64,000 nucleotides of DNA from Lunularia cruciata (lineage: Eukaryota > Streptophyta > Marchantiopsida > Lunulariales > Lunulariaceae): the NCBI GenBank assembly GCA_948567375.1, contig OX419756.1, positions 54,228,552 to 54,292,551 of the forward strand, given 5' to 3'. Below, in pieces: positions 37,645 through 47,044 of this stretch (the first letter of the stretch is position 1; the number at the start of each line of letters is the position of its first letter). A program made the translations under genes and the position numbers. The notes under the pieces are model-generated. The model did no database searches and was not told the DNA's origin. It saw only the letters and a list, made by a program, of their open reading frames with translations.

Positions 37645-38093
37645 TGTCACGCCATTTGTAGTTCCGCATCTAGATGCTCGGACACTGGAGTTCCAATGAT
37701 GGTAGTTAGAGTTATTCTAGCTGTTTCTCAGGGACTACTTTCCGACGGTTAGATTTCGTGTTCGGGGTACTGACTTCACGGTGGGGCCCACCGTCACTTT
37801 GCACCGTTTGCACCGTCGAGTGTGCTGTCAGCGGGACCGTTAGGGTTTCAGGGCTAGCTCGAGTCCAGGGGGTATAGTTTCGAAGTGAGCTCCAGAGAGC
37901 TCACTTCTCTGATGTTGAGCCTTCGAGTTCCTGGCTATGGTGGACAGAGGCCGGCGAGCGTCACCTGGATTCTCTATGCTTGAGTGGGTGTGGCTTGATT
38001 GTAATCAGTGCCCAGTTGTTGGCAGTTTATAGAGTGACAGATCAAGTACTGATCTGAGTTGAGTTGAGTTGAGAATGTTAAGCAATCTGATTA
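37645..38093 (+). repeat. A1 repeat (5' terminal repeat of DNMT-gypsy copy 1)
   Basis: 449 bases identical to 47045-47502 except four substitutions and the absence of one nine-base GCACCGTTT unit. It is followed by leader sequence and not by the B repeat. The same A1-to-leader junction is seen in copy 2 (about 52940-52930). Confidence 0.92.
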
Positions 38094-38490
38094 CATCAGA
38101 GAAGTGAAGTCAGGGGGAAATCGGGTGCAGGAACGTTGAGTGTTGGTGGTATCTCCAAGCTCGGTGGATCGTGGTAGCTCGATTCGGGTTCTGTGTTTCC
38201 CTAGTGTGCAGAAGCTCGTGTAGTTGATGCAAATCTGGCAGTTAGGCGGACGGTGTGCGGAAGCGCTGGCCAAATTTCGAGCAAAGAAGGAGCAATTTTT
38301 GAGCAGTGTTGTGATTTTGAGCTCAGGAGGTGAAGGCAGGACCAATTTGCTGCGAGTTGGGCTCGGAAAGTGAAATTGAAGGTGGAGTTGGAAAGCTCTT
38401 CTCATGAAATTGTGATTTGGAAAAACCCGTTTTGTCAATTTGGCTCGAGTGGAAAGTTAGCGGGGGATTTGGCGGACATCCATCTTTAGG

Positions 38491-38526
38491 GTTTACGTCA
38501 GATTTTACGTCAGATTTACGTCAGAT
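38491..38526 (+). promoter_or_regulatory. Three TTACGTCAG sites in tandem
   Basis: TTACGTCAG occurs at 38493, 38505 and 38516. Its complement TGACGTAA is a bZIP (CRE/as-1 like) binding core. The sites lie in the leader segment that copy 2 lacks. Function is not shown by sequence alone. Confidence 0.35.
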
Positions 38527-38532
38527 TTTGGG

Positions 38533-38645
38533 CCAGAATTGGAGGAGTTTCGCTGTTTGGCCAGATTTGGAGAACTTTCGCTAGTTTGGAGGAGTTTCGC
38601 AGATTTGGAGAAGTTTCGCCAATTTTGGAGGACGTTCGAAGTGGC
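38533..38645 (+). repeat. Tandem TTTGGAGGAGTTTCGC-type repeats
   Basis: Five imperfect units of about 20-25 bases, each with TTTGGAGNANTTTCGC or a close variant, in the leader of copy 1. Confidence 0.7.
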
Positions 38646-39367
38646 AACAAGAAAGGCCTCATTTGGCTGAATTTCGGCGTTTCGAGGCTTCGAGGCATAG
38701 GGCTGTGGGCTATGAGAGGCTACGAAGGCCTAGAAGGGCCAGAAGGGCCAGCAAGCCAGCTTGCTGGCGTGAGGCTAGCTAGTTTAGTGTAGATCTTGGT
38801 CATTGGTTGGCAAAATCTGCCTTTCTTGCTAGATTGTGCGCAACAGGGTTTGACCCCTAGATCTCTTGTTCCTAGACTGGTGCCCTAGCCAACTGGTCCA
38901 CCCTCACTTGTTGTCATAGTGACTGTGCCACTGTTATCTATACACATGTAGCTTTGGCTAGGAGAGGCAGTTTGATCCCATTCTTGGTGATCCTGGTAGC
39001 TTAGGACTTAGATACGAACTACTCTTATGTCAAATGCCAAATGGTGGCAGAGTCAGTCCCGTGTTGTGTTATGAGATGGAGGGTTTTCGTTTAGATTTCT
39101 TGTGATTGGATCCCCTCCATTCTCTGCTTCCTGTTTGTGCACCACGTTTGTGTGAGGTGCCTTGACTTTTGAGCGTTGGTGCTCTGGTGTGCTCTCGGTG
39201 GTGAGGCTGGAGTGATGACCAGTCAGACTACCTTTGTTTCTCTCCGGTGAGGCAGGAAGTGATGACCTGCAGACCGTGAGAGTGCGTGTTATGATGGCAG
39301 GTTACAAGTTGCCCTTCCCCTAGTGTAGTTATCTCGGTTAGAGTTACATTAGTGGGTGGTGTTTTAG

Positions 39368-42300
39368 TTGGTGTTGGCACGCGGTGGTGTTGGCACTTGG
39401 TGGGGCACTTGCGGTTGCGACTTGCTGTTGCAGTTGGTGGTTCGGGTTTGTTGGTGTGGTTACTTTGTCACGACGGAGTTCTTTGGAGATTCCAGAGGAG
39501 TTAGCCCTGCAGTACACAGTGGGTTTACTCGGAGTGGTGCTCGGTATCAGCCTGTATCTCAGGTCCCAGTGAGGGAGGAGATTGACTCTGAGTTGGAGTT
39601 CGACATAGGAGCTGATTCAGTTGAGAGTGCACTTGGTGTGTCCGCACCGTTGTTGTGGGACATGGACGAGATTTATGGGGCCTCCAAAGGCCCTAGGCGT
39701 TACTTTGGTACAGTGGGTACCATTGAGTTGGATGACTTCATCCAAGAGTTCGATAGTTGGTGTGATCTGCAGCAGATGCGGAACCCGACTTTGTTCACAC
39801 CCTTCATGGCATGGAAGGGGTTGTTTCAGCACTTGGAGGGTCCACCGATGGACGACTACCATGAGTTCAGGAGAGCTCATTTGGAGGAGATTGAGTTATG
39901 GAGACAGTATTGGTCTCCACACTATGTCTCCATCACTTCAGGTTCGGTGGCCAGGAGTAGGTCGGCTGTACCTACGAGTTCTAGCTCGAGTAGTGTTGGT
40001 GGAGCTAGTGGAGGTGCACTAGCTGGAGATAGTGCTACTACGAGTGGAGGTACCGCTGCAGGAGGTGGTGTGGTACCGGGGTTTAACCCCATGGTTGAGT
40101 TCTTCCTATGTTTGAGGCAGAACTACCAGGGAGTGCGGACTGACAAGCTGAGGAGCTTGCAGGAGTTCCAGCGGAAGGCTGGAGAGAGCCTACGTGAGGC
40201 ATACACTCGCATGAGGCGGCTGATCAGTTTCACTCAGGGAGTTACTGAGGCCCAGGCAGTCCAGTTTTGGTATGGGATACTGGACAGGGAGTTGCGATGT
40301 AGAGTTCGTGATGCTACGTTGTTGCAGGCTACTTCGCCCACTTTGGCAGTAGTCTTTGGTTTGGCTGAGCGTATTGAGCTCAACATGGTGGAGGAGAGAG
40401 TGGTGACATCTGGATTTGGTAGAGAGACCTCATCCACGGTTGTGACTTCTTCTAGAGTGCAGCAGAGTGCACCACGCCCAGTTGGGTTTCGAGGACAGGG
40501 TGGACAGCCCAGATCCTATGGAGCGAGTGGAGGGCCTAGTGGAGTTAGACCCTTACCCTCATTTTCGGGTCAGCAGCAGCCAGTGAGTGGTGGTGTTGCT
40601 TGTTGGACTTGTGGTGGACCTCACCATAGGAGAGAGTGTACTCAGGGCAGCGGACCTGATACCTCTGGTGCATCACAGCCAGCACAGAGGCAGTGTGAGC
40701 ACTGCCATAGATTTGGTCATACTAGTGACCGGTGTTTTGACCTACACCCGGAGTTACGGAGTGGTAGAGCTGCTATGGCAGGTAGTAGAGGAGCTCCAGT
40801 TCATGGAGGACGAGGTGGTAGAGGTGGTGGTAGAGGATCTACACCTAGTAGGGGTGCAGTACCTGCCCTTACTTCTGACACAGCTATGGCTACTTGGATT
40901 GAGCAGTTGGAGCAGAGATTGGCTAGTATGGCTATTGCTCATAGGAGATCAGATTCGGGTGTTGAGGCTTCCACCTCATATGCTGGTGATAGAGATGCTT
41001 TGGACTTCATGTGCGGAGCAGCACAGGTGGATGCATCTGCAGCAGTGACTAGGAGTGCAGTACGTGCTCCAGAGCCTAGAGGAGCATCAGTGGAGTTGGA
41101 CCCACAGAGAGGAGAGGTTGGGAGACAGGTCAGACTTCCCCAATCTTTCACGTTATCTGAGGCATTGCAGACGACATCCATGGTTCCTAGACGTCCCAGT
41201 GCAGGTGTGGTAGGTGGTGATGGAGTACTTGATGGAGTACCTGCTAGTCAGCCACCTGCTACTACACAGATTGAGTCTAGCATGATGTTGGGGGCGGCTC
41301 AACTGATTATGCGGCATCCTTTATTTTCAGCCAGTGACATGTTTACATTGGGAGTGGACCCAGCCCCAGTGTTCCGGTTGGCTGCCATGTTGTGTGAGAG
41401 TAGGGATGGTGCAGTTCCTACTACTAGAGCAGAGGTGGTTGGTAGTGGAGCTGACTTGGTTGAGGAGCATGGGATCCGTTCAGCGACCAGTGGTTTATGG
41501 CAGGCAGCAGCGGCTAGACTGGAGGAGTTGCCAGCTAGACCGGCCTTTGAGAGAGCGCGGTTTACACCTAGTGTTGTCCTATTGGATAACCAGAGGGGGA
41601 TCTTTCGTTTGGTAGGACCTTTAGGGAAGGTCTATACACCACAGAGAGTCTTGTTAGACTCTGGTGCGCAGCCCCTTATGTTGGGGAAGGCTGCAGTTGT
41701 TGGTCTGGAGTTACGGAAGACCGATGTGGAGAGGTGTCCATTTCAGATCCAGACATCTCTTGGTGGTGGTTCGACACAGTACATCACATGTGGAGAGCTT
41801 GTTGTCCAGGTTCAGCCTGGTCATCCAACTGATAGCTCGGTGGTGAGAGCTCAGGCTATTGCGACGATAGCTGAGTCCTATGATGTGCTAGTTGGGGGAG
41901 CAGTGTTATACCCTATGGGTTTCAGTATTGACTATTGGGAGGAGACAGCCTCTTATAGACCTGGTTGGCAGTCTGGTGAGGGACGGGTATGTTGCCTACC
42001 AGTACGCTTCAGTAGTGGCAGTCTTGGCTCACTACAGTCCGGGACCATGGCAGCATCAGTTTTGGCTTTCAGCGGTGCAGTTACTTGGCCTGGTGACTTG
42101 TTGGAGGGGAACGCCCATGCAGAGGATACTCCAATACCAGAGGAGATCACTCGGCTATGGAGTACGAGTGGGATTGTTCCATCCACCTTGGATGTTCCAT
42201 TGTGGAGTTCAGAGGAGGCATTGCAGCAGCATGCAGATCAGTTGGTGCAGCAGGCTTGGAGTGGAGCCTTCGTACCATCAAGGGATGAGTGTGAGGATGA

Positions 42301-43654
42301 GCCTCCAGAGGCGATTGCTTTGACACCTCTGGATACCACACTCATTGCTTGGCAGTATCCAGTAGAGGGGATATGCCTATTGGAGTTGTTTGGTGGGATC
42401 AGCACCGGACTAGCTGCGGTATTACAGGCGGGTATCCGAGTACAGAGGTACTTGTATGTAGAGAGAGATGAGACTGCTAGGCGAGTCTCTCTACATCATG
42501 TGGCACACTCGGCCTATCGGTATCCGGAGTTATTACCGATGTCAGCAGTCAGAGGTTACCAGAAGGCCTTACCAGGAGACATTTCCTTACTGGGAGCGCA
42601 TGACCTAGAGAGACATGGGCCTGTTCACTTGGTGATTTCTGGATGGCCATGTCAGGGACATACACGTGCGGGCCGCGGTTTGGGTCTTCAGGATCCTCGT
42701 TCTGGTGTGTTTTGGGAGATGTTACGGATACTACGACATCTCCAGGTTCATCAGTCTGTTTCTCCAGCTTACCTTTTGGAGAACGTTCCATTGATGGGTG
42801 ATTCTCGCACTAGAGTGGTGGCGAGTACACATCAGGTCCATTCATGGATGGGACCTGCTGTATTGTTAGATGCAGCCAGAGTGGGATCACGGGCTCATCG
42901 TCTTCGTCTTTGGTGGACAAACCTCTTACCCAGAGAGGTTCTACAGCGTGCTTATGATGGGATTCAGCGACTAGACCACATTCTTGTTGATGATATCTTG
43001 GATGTTGGGCGTCAGTCTCAGACAGTGGTAGTGGCTGATAGGTCACCCATGGCAGTGGTGAACCTAGTTGGACAGCCTAGAGCTGCATTTCCCACACTCA
43101 TGAGTTTCCCAGGCTCTCATGCTTTTCGAGAGGGAGGACCTGGACTTGTTTGGGACTCACAGTTACAGCAGTTGGTGGAGCCCAATGCTGATGAGAGAGA
43201 GCGGGCGATGGGTTTTTGCACCGGTATTACCGCTGTTCCAGCAGTGTCAGAGGCATCCAGGCGTCAGGTGTTAGGTCAGGCTATGGACCTGAACTGTTTG
43301 ACCTGGATTGTGAGCCTTGGTTTGGCAGAGCAGCGTAGGATGCGCTTGATAGGCATCACCACTCGGACACTTGTGAGCCCTGTGCCTATCGAGACGATTC
43401 AGGCACATGCTGGGGGCGATGGACCGAGTGGACATGGTATTCTTGGGACACATCCAGTAGCTACTAGGGAGAGTGGTCTACTTGGAGTCCATCCAGGTGA
43501 GCGTGGGCTACTTGGATTACACCCTTGGTCCACATGGGATGCAGCCAGAGGACGTATGGAGCTTGCAGCCAAAGTGGAGGGAGTTTTTCACACAGAGGTT
43601 GGGACCTCTAGTGGTCGGGAGCATGACACCATTGCTCCCAAGGGCCCAGTATAG
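39368..43654 (+). CDS. Gag-protease-DNMT3-like methyltransferase polyprotein of DNMT-gypsy copy 1
   Basis: 1428 open codons (numbering from 39368). The first in-frame ATG is at 39662 (residue 99), the likely start. A gag capsid region at about 100-380 is followed by zinc knuckles CWTCGGPHHRREC (412) and CEHCHRFGHTSDRC. The aspartic protease is LLDSGAQ (Asp 764) with YDVLVGGAVLYPMGF downstream. A complete cytosine-C5 methyltransferase occupies about 998-1325. The protein ends at TAG 43652-43654, in the same frame as RT. Retroelement gag packages RNA and protease matures the polyprotein. The methyltransferase is expected to methylate DNA cytosines. No frameshift is present, so the frame appears to have been recently functional. 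Confidence 0.88.
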   Translation: MVLARGGVGTWWGTCGCDLLLQLVVRVCWCGYFVTTEFFGDSRGVSPAVHSGFTRSGARYQPVSQVPVREEIDSELEFDIGADSVESALGVSAPLLWDMDEIYGASKGPRRYFGTVGTIELDDFIQEFDSWCDLQQMRNPTLFTPFMAWKGLFQHLEGPPMDDYHEFRRAHLEEIELWRQYWSPHYVSITSGSVARSRSAVPTSSSSSSVGGASGGALAGDSATTSGGTAAGGGVVPGFNPMVEFFLCLRQNYQGVRTDKLRSLQEFQRKAGESLREAYTRMRRLISFTQGVTEAQAVQFWYGILDRELRCRVRDATLLQATSPTLAVVFGLAERIELNMVEERVVTSGFGRETSSTVVTSSRVQQSAPRPVGFRGQGGQPRSYGASGGPSGVRPLPSFSGQQQPVSGGVACWTCGGPHHRRECTQGSGPDTSGASQPAQRQCEHCHRFGHTSDRCFDLHPELRSGRAAMAGSRGAPVHGGRGGRGGGRGSTPSRGAVPALTSDTAMATWIEQLEQRLASMAIAHRRSDSGVEASTSYAGDRDALDFMCGAAQVDASAAVTRSAVRAPEPRGASVELDPQRGEVGRQVRLPQSFTLSEALQTTSMVPRRPSAGVVGGDGVLDGVPASQPPATTQIESSMMLGAAQLIMRHPLFSASDMFTLGVDPAPVFRLAAMLCESRDGAVPTTRAEVVGSGADLVEEHGIRSATSGLWQAAAARLEELPARPAFERARFTPSVVLLDNQRGIFRLVGPLGKVYTPQRVLLDSGAQPLMLGKAAVVGLELRKTDVERCPFQIQTSLGGGSTQYITCGELVVQVQPGHPTDSSVVRAQAIATIAESYDVLVGGAVLYPMGFSIDYWEETASYRPGWQSGEGRVCCLPVRFSSGSLGSLQSGTMAASVLAFSGAVTWPGDLLEGNAHAEDTPIPEEITRLWSTSGIVPSTLDVPLWSSEEALQQHADQLVQQAWSGAFVPSRDECEDEPPEAIALTPLDTTLIAWQYPVEGICLLELFGGISTGLAAVLQAGIRVQRYLYVERDETARRVSLHHVAHSAYRYPELLPMSAVRGYQKALPGDISLLGAHDLERHGPVHLVISGWPCQGHTRAGRGLGLQDPRSGVFWEMLRILRHLQVHQSVSPAYLLENVPLMGDSRTRVVASTHQVHSWMGPAVLLDAARVGSRAHRLRLWWTNLLPREVLQRAYDGIQRLDHILVDDILDVGRQSQTVVVADRSPMAVVNLVGQPRAAFPTLMSFPGSHAFREGGPGLVWDSQLQQLVEPNADERERAMGFCTGITAVPAVSEASRRQVLGQAMDLNCLTWIVSLGLAEQRRMRLIGITTRTLVSPVPIETIQAHAGGDGPSGHGILGTHPVATRESGLLGVHPGERGLLGLHPWSTWDAARGRMELAAKVEGVFHTEVGTSSGREHDTIAPKGPV
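42359..43339 (+). other. DNMT3-like cytosine-5 DNA methyltransferase domain
   Basis: Motif I LLELFGGISTGLAAVL (about 1003-1018) binds S-adenosylmethionine. VERDE is the acidic motif II. Motif IV is ISGWPCQG with the catalytic Cys at residue 1095. GLQDPRSGVFWEMLRIL follows. Motif VI is ENV (Glu 1138), and motif VIII is AHRLRLWWTNLLP (His 1177, Arg 1178, Arg 1180). Motifs IX-X are EPNADERERAMGF and RRQVLGQAMD (Arg 1298). The stretches after motif IV and around motif VIII resemble DNMT3 more than DNMT1, CMT or bacterial Dcm (known DNMT3 patterns: GLYEGTGRLFFE and AHRARYFWGNLPG). Motif order is not rearranged, unlike plant DRM. All catalytic residues are present. Confidence 0.85.
43652..43654 (+). 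promoter_or_regulatory. Conserved in-frame TAG between methyltransferase and RT
   Basis: The stop is followed by CAG, and the same frame then stays open into RT. Copy 2 has TAG followed by CAG at the equivalent place (29034 leftward). Retention in two diverged copies suggests an ancestral termination or readthrough signal separating gag-protease-methyltransferase from pol. Confidence 0.5.
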
Positions 43655-46600
43655 CAGCCAGTCAGTACGTCTTCCACTCCTACTACAGTTACAGAGGATA
43701 CTTGGGAGCCAGATCTTGGACCCAAGCTTACTGGAGAGGAAAGACGGGGGGTTTGGAGGTTCTTGAGGAGTCACACGAGTTGTTTTGCCTTCAGTATGAA
43801 GGATTTGGGTGCTCTGAAGGGACCTGGTATACGGATTGAGCTGACTAGCGACACACCTGTTTTCCAACGTCCTTATCGATATAGTGAGATGGAGAGGACA
43901 TTGATTCAGAGCCGGAGTAGTGACCTTTTTGAGGCTGGTTTGGTGGAGATTTCACATGGAGAGTATGCATCAGCGACAGTGATGCCAGCCAAGAAGGATA
44001 TGCATGGCAACTATACAGATAGGCGGATGTGTGGAGATTACCGTCCTATCAACCGACAGACCAGGGCTGATCGGTATGCCATGCCTACACCGGAGGAGAT
44101 TTTTGATGCAATTGGGCATGCAAAGGTCTTCAGTACTTTGGATCTTCGAGCGGGATATCATCAGTTGCCGATCATGGAGGAAGATAAGTCCAAGACAGCA
44201 TTTTGGGCTATTGATCCTCACGGCAAGGATGTGTTATATCAGTGGAGATTCTTACCATTTGGGTTGAAGAATGCTCCTGCTGAGTTCCAGAGGGTCATGG
44301 ATAGGATCCTAGCTGGACTGGATTTTGCTCGGTGCTATATTGATGACATTTTGGTGTATAGCACTACTGTGGAGGAGCATGAGAGATAGTTGTTGGAGGT
44401 GTTTGAGAGGTTGAGATCTCATGGACTCAAATTACATCCTGGGAAGTGTAGGTTCTTCCATGAGCAGGTTGAGTATTTGGGTCACACTATCTACCCCGGA
44501 GGACTTGGTGTTCAGCAGACCAAGGTGGAGGCTATTGCACGTATTCCTCGGCCTACGGATGTGAGCAGAGTGCGAGCATTCCTTGGGTTGGCAAACTTCT
44601 ATCACTGCTATGTTAGAGGATTTAGTGCCATTGCCAAGGCCTTGACAAAGTTGACCAAGCTTACACAGGAGTGGTGTTGGGGAGATGAGCAAGAGAGAGC
44701 TTTTGTAGAGCTCAAGGAGAGGTTGACATCTGCTCCTATTTTGAGGAGACCGATCAGGGGACGACCATTTCAGGTTCACACTGATTGGAGTATGTTGGGG
44801 CTTGGAGCGGTGCTCACCCAACATGATGATGAGGAGAAGGAGTTTGTGGTGGCCTATGCTAGTCGCTCCAACAATTCAGCGGAGGCAAAGTATAGTTCAT
44901 ATGAGGGAGAGTGCTTGGCAGCAGTTTGGGCAGTAGCACATTTCCGATGTTACCTATTTGGTAACCCCTTCACTCTCATCACTGATCATCAGCCGCTGAA
45001 GTGGTTGATGGAGTCCGACAAGCTTTCAGGGAAGCTTGCACGATGGGCTCTGATTTTACAGGAGTATGATTTCACGGTTGTTCACAGACCTGGAGTGGTG
45101 AACCGTGATGCAGATGGGTTGAGTAGAAACCCATGTCCCAGCCAGCAGGATCAGACCAGAGCACGTTGGCATGGTGAGACAGATGAGGAGATGGTGCCAG
45201 GTTGGCATGCATCAGCCTTTCTGTGTATATTTGCAGAGACTTTGGTGGTATCTCTCTCAGCGCATACAGGAGGAGTTATTGAGGTCACAGATCCAGAGAG
45301 TGAAGATATTGGTACAGTTCAGCGAGACATTCATGATGATGTCTTAGTGATGGACTATCTTCGCACTGGTGTTGTGGGTGGCACAGTTGGGGCCAAGGAG
45401 AGAGACCGTGTTCTTCAGCGGGCCATACGGTTCAGATTGGAGGGTAGACACCTTTTGCGTGTATGGGAGGATGGTAGAGTGCGAGTAGTACCACTTCCAT
45501 CACAGAGACCACAGTTGGTCTGTCATGCTCATGAGGAGCTAGGACATTTTGGAGTAAAGCGTACATATAGCTTACTCCAGAGTCATTATTGGTGGCGCGG
45601 TATGCAGACCGAGGTACAGCAGTTTGTTGCCAGATGTGTGGTTTGTGACCGAGTTAGAGCATCATTCAATGCTCCTACGCCACAGTTACACCCATTACCT
45701 ATCATGGGATTGGGTTACCGTTGGAGTTTGGACTTCGCCGGACCTTTACCGCTGACTGTGAGACATCATCGGTATGTTTTGGTGATGGTGGAGCACTTCT
45801 CCAAGTGGATTGAGTTGGTGGCACTTCCTGACAAGTCTAGTGAAGGGACAGCTTACTCGTTCCTGGATCGAGTTCTTAGTCATTTTGGTGCACCAGCTGA
45901 GGTTTTGACTGATCAGGGTACAAAGTTCTTGGGAGAGTTTCAGGTCTTGTGTGACAAGGCTTTGATTGATCATCGTACTACATCCCGAGATCACCCTGAG
46001 GCAGATGGCTTAGCAGAGAGAGTGGTTCAGACGGTGAAGAGAGGATTGCGAAAGTATGGTTTGCAGAGAGGCCACTTGGGAGATTGGGATCTCCAGTTAC
46101 CTTGGTTGGCCATGGGCTATCGGTTCAGCCGGCAAGCCTCCTTAGCATCCTTCTCTCCATACTTTCTACTCTATGGACGAGATCCAGATTTACCTGCAGC
46201 CATTCGTCGAGATGCTACTGTAGTTTTGGACTTGGATGACCCTGATGTATGGATGAGCGCATGTTCTCAGCGGGCAGAGATCTTTCAGAGAGTGATGCCA
46301 ATGGCCTTCGAGAACTTGGCGATTGCTCAGCATAGAGATACTTTACGCTATGCTACCATTCGAGGAGGAGGTTATAGACCCTCGATCCGTCGATTTCATC
46401 CAGGCGACTATGTATATCTACAGCAGACAGCACCGACGACACTTGATGTTTCTACAGGCCGCACTATCTTGAGAGTGCGCGAGGTTTTGCCATCTGGAGT
46501 CCTTGTGTTAGAAGGACGTGATGGTGTTGTTTGGAAGGATCATGTGCGCAATTGTGCGCCATGCCACCTTCCAAACATTGATGGTACTATGGACCCAAGC

Positions 46601-46768
46601 TTGGCACTTGTACGTGCAGGCTTGAGGTGTATGTTATGTGGCTCTTCTGGTGGAGCTGCTACTATGTTAGTGTGTGATAGCTGTTCGAGAGGATGGCATA
46701 TGGCATGTATGACTCCTCCCCTCACGGTGGTTCCTCAGGGACAGTGGTTATGTCCTAGATGTACTTGA
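43655..46768 (+). pseudogene. Pol of DNMT-gypsy copy 1: RT, RNase H, integrase, PHD finger (one nonsense codon)
   Basis: Same frame as the upstream ORF. RT contains YRYSEMERTLIQ, CGDYRPINRQT, STLDLRAGYHQ, FLPFGLKNAPAEFQ and the active site CYIDDILVYS (44333-44362). RNase H contains VHTDWSMLGLGAVL, SSYEGECLAAVWA and VVNRDADGLSR. Integrase has the zinc module HAHEELGHFG with CVVCD, first Asp in WSLDFAGP, second in VLTDQGTKF, and Glu in DGLAERVVQ. A PHD finger closes the protein at 46768. TAG at 44387 lies where copy 2 has a Gln codon (CAA). It is therefore a CAG-to-TAG mutation that would inactivate this copy's pol unless suppressed. Confidence 0.88.
46624..46768 (+). other. C-terminal PHD finger of DNMT-gypsy polyprotein
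   Basis: The last 48 codons read as a C4HC3 zinc finger: CMLC, then CDSC, WHMAC, and CPRC before the stop. An aromatic-rich core (GWHMAC, QGQWLCP) is typical of PHD fingers, which bind histone H3 tails. Chromoviruses often carry a chromodomain at this place, so the PHD may likewise direct integration to particular chromatin. The ligands are intact in copy 2 as well. Confidence 0.85.
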
Positions 46769-46936
46769 CCTATAGCTAGTTCATTCTTTATATGGTATAG
46801 ATTGCAGACAGGCGACTAACGGTGGGGCTCCATAGCACCCGGCCTCCTGATCTTTGCCCATTAGAGGGTATACCATATACTTAGAGTAGATGGCTATTTG
46901 GAGTTAGAGGGACCTAACCGCCAGCTAGAGGGGCGA

Positions 46937-47042
46937 TTGTGGCACTTTAGAGTCTATGTATGACTTATGTGTGAGTTGTGCTTTTATAGTGTATGATGTT
47001 GACAGCGATGTATGTTGTGTAGCGATGTATATACGCACGACA
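46937..47042 (+). repeat. B1 repeat of DNMT-gypsy copy 1
   Basis: 106 bases identical to 47503-47608 except one substitution. It ends GCACGACA and is separated from A2 by GC, so the junction reads GACAGCTGTC, a ten-base palindrome. Confidence 0.92.
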
Positions 47043-47044
47043 GC

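Larger units (their letters stand above)
38094..39367 (+). other. Leader of DNMT-gypsy copy 1
   Basis: A 1.27-kb untranslated leader. A sequence ATCAGAG just after A1 weakly resembles part of an initiator-Met tRNA primer site (TGGTATCAGAGC). About 380 bases (roughly 38304-38685) are absent from copy 2, where the flanking bases are directly joined. Confidence 0.6.

Noticed and set aside
38516-38792. Open stretches on both strands in the DNMT-gypsy leader as short genes
   Set aside because: They overlap simple repeats and the leader is not conserved as coding sequence in copy 2.
39621-42341. Many open stretches on both strands over the DNMT-gypsy gag and methyltransferase region
   Set aside because: They are other-frame shadows of the 1428-codon frame; none carries a recognisable motif.
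42359-43339. A host DNMT3 gene interrupted by retroelements
   Set aside because: The domain is in one frame with gag, protease and RT and occurs at the same place in a second copy, so it belongs to the element.
44387-44389. Second TAG as a programmed readthrough site
   Set aside because: Copy 2 has a Gln codon there, and the stop falls inside reverse transcriptase.
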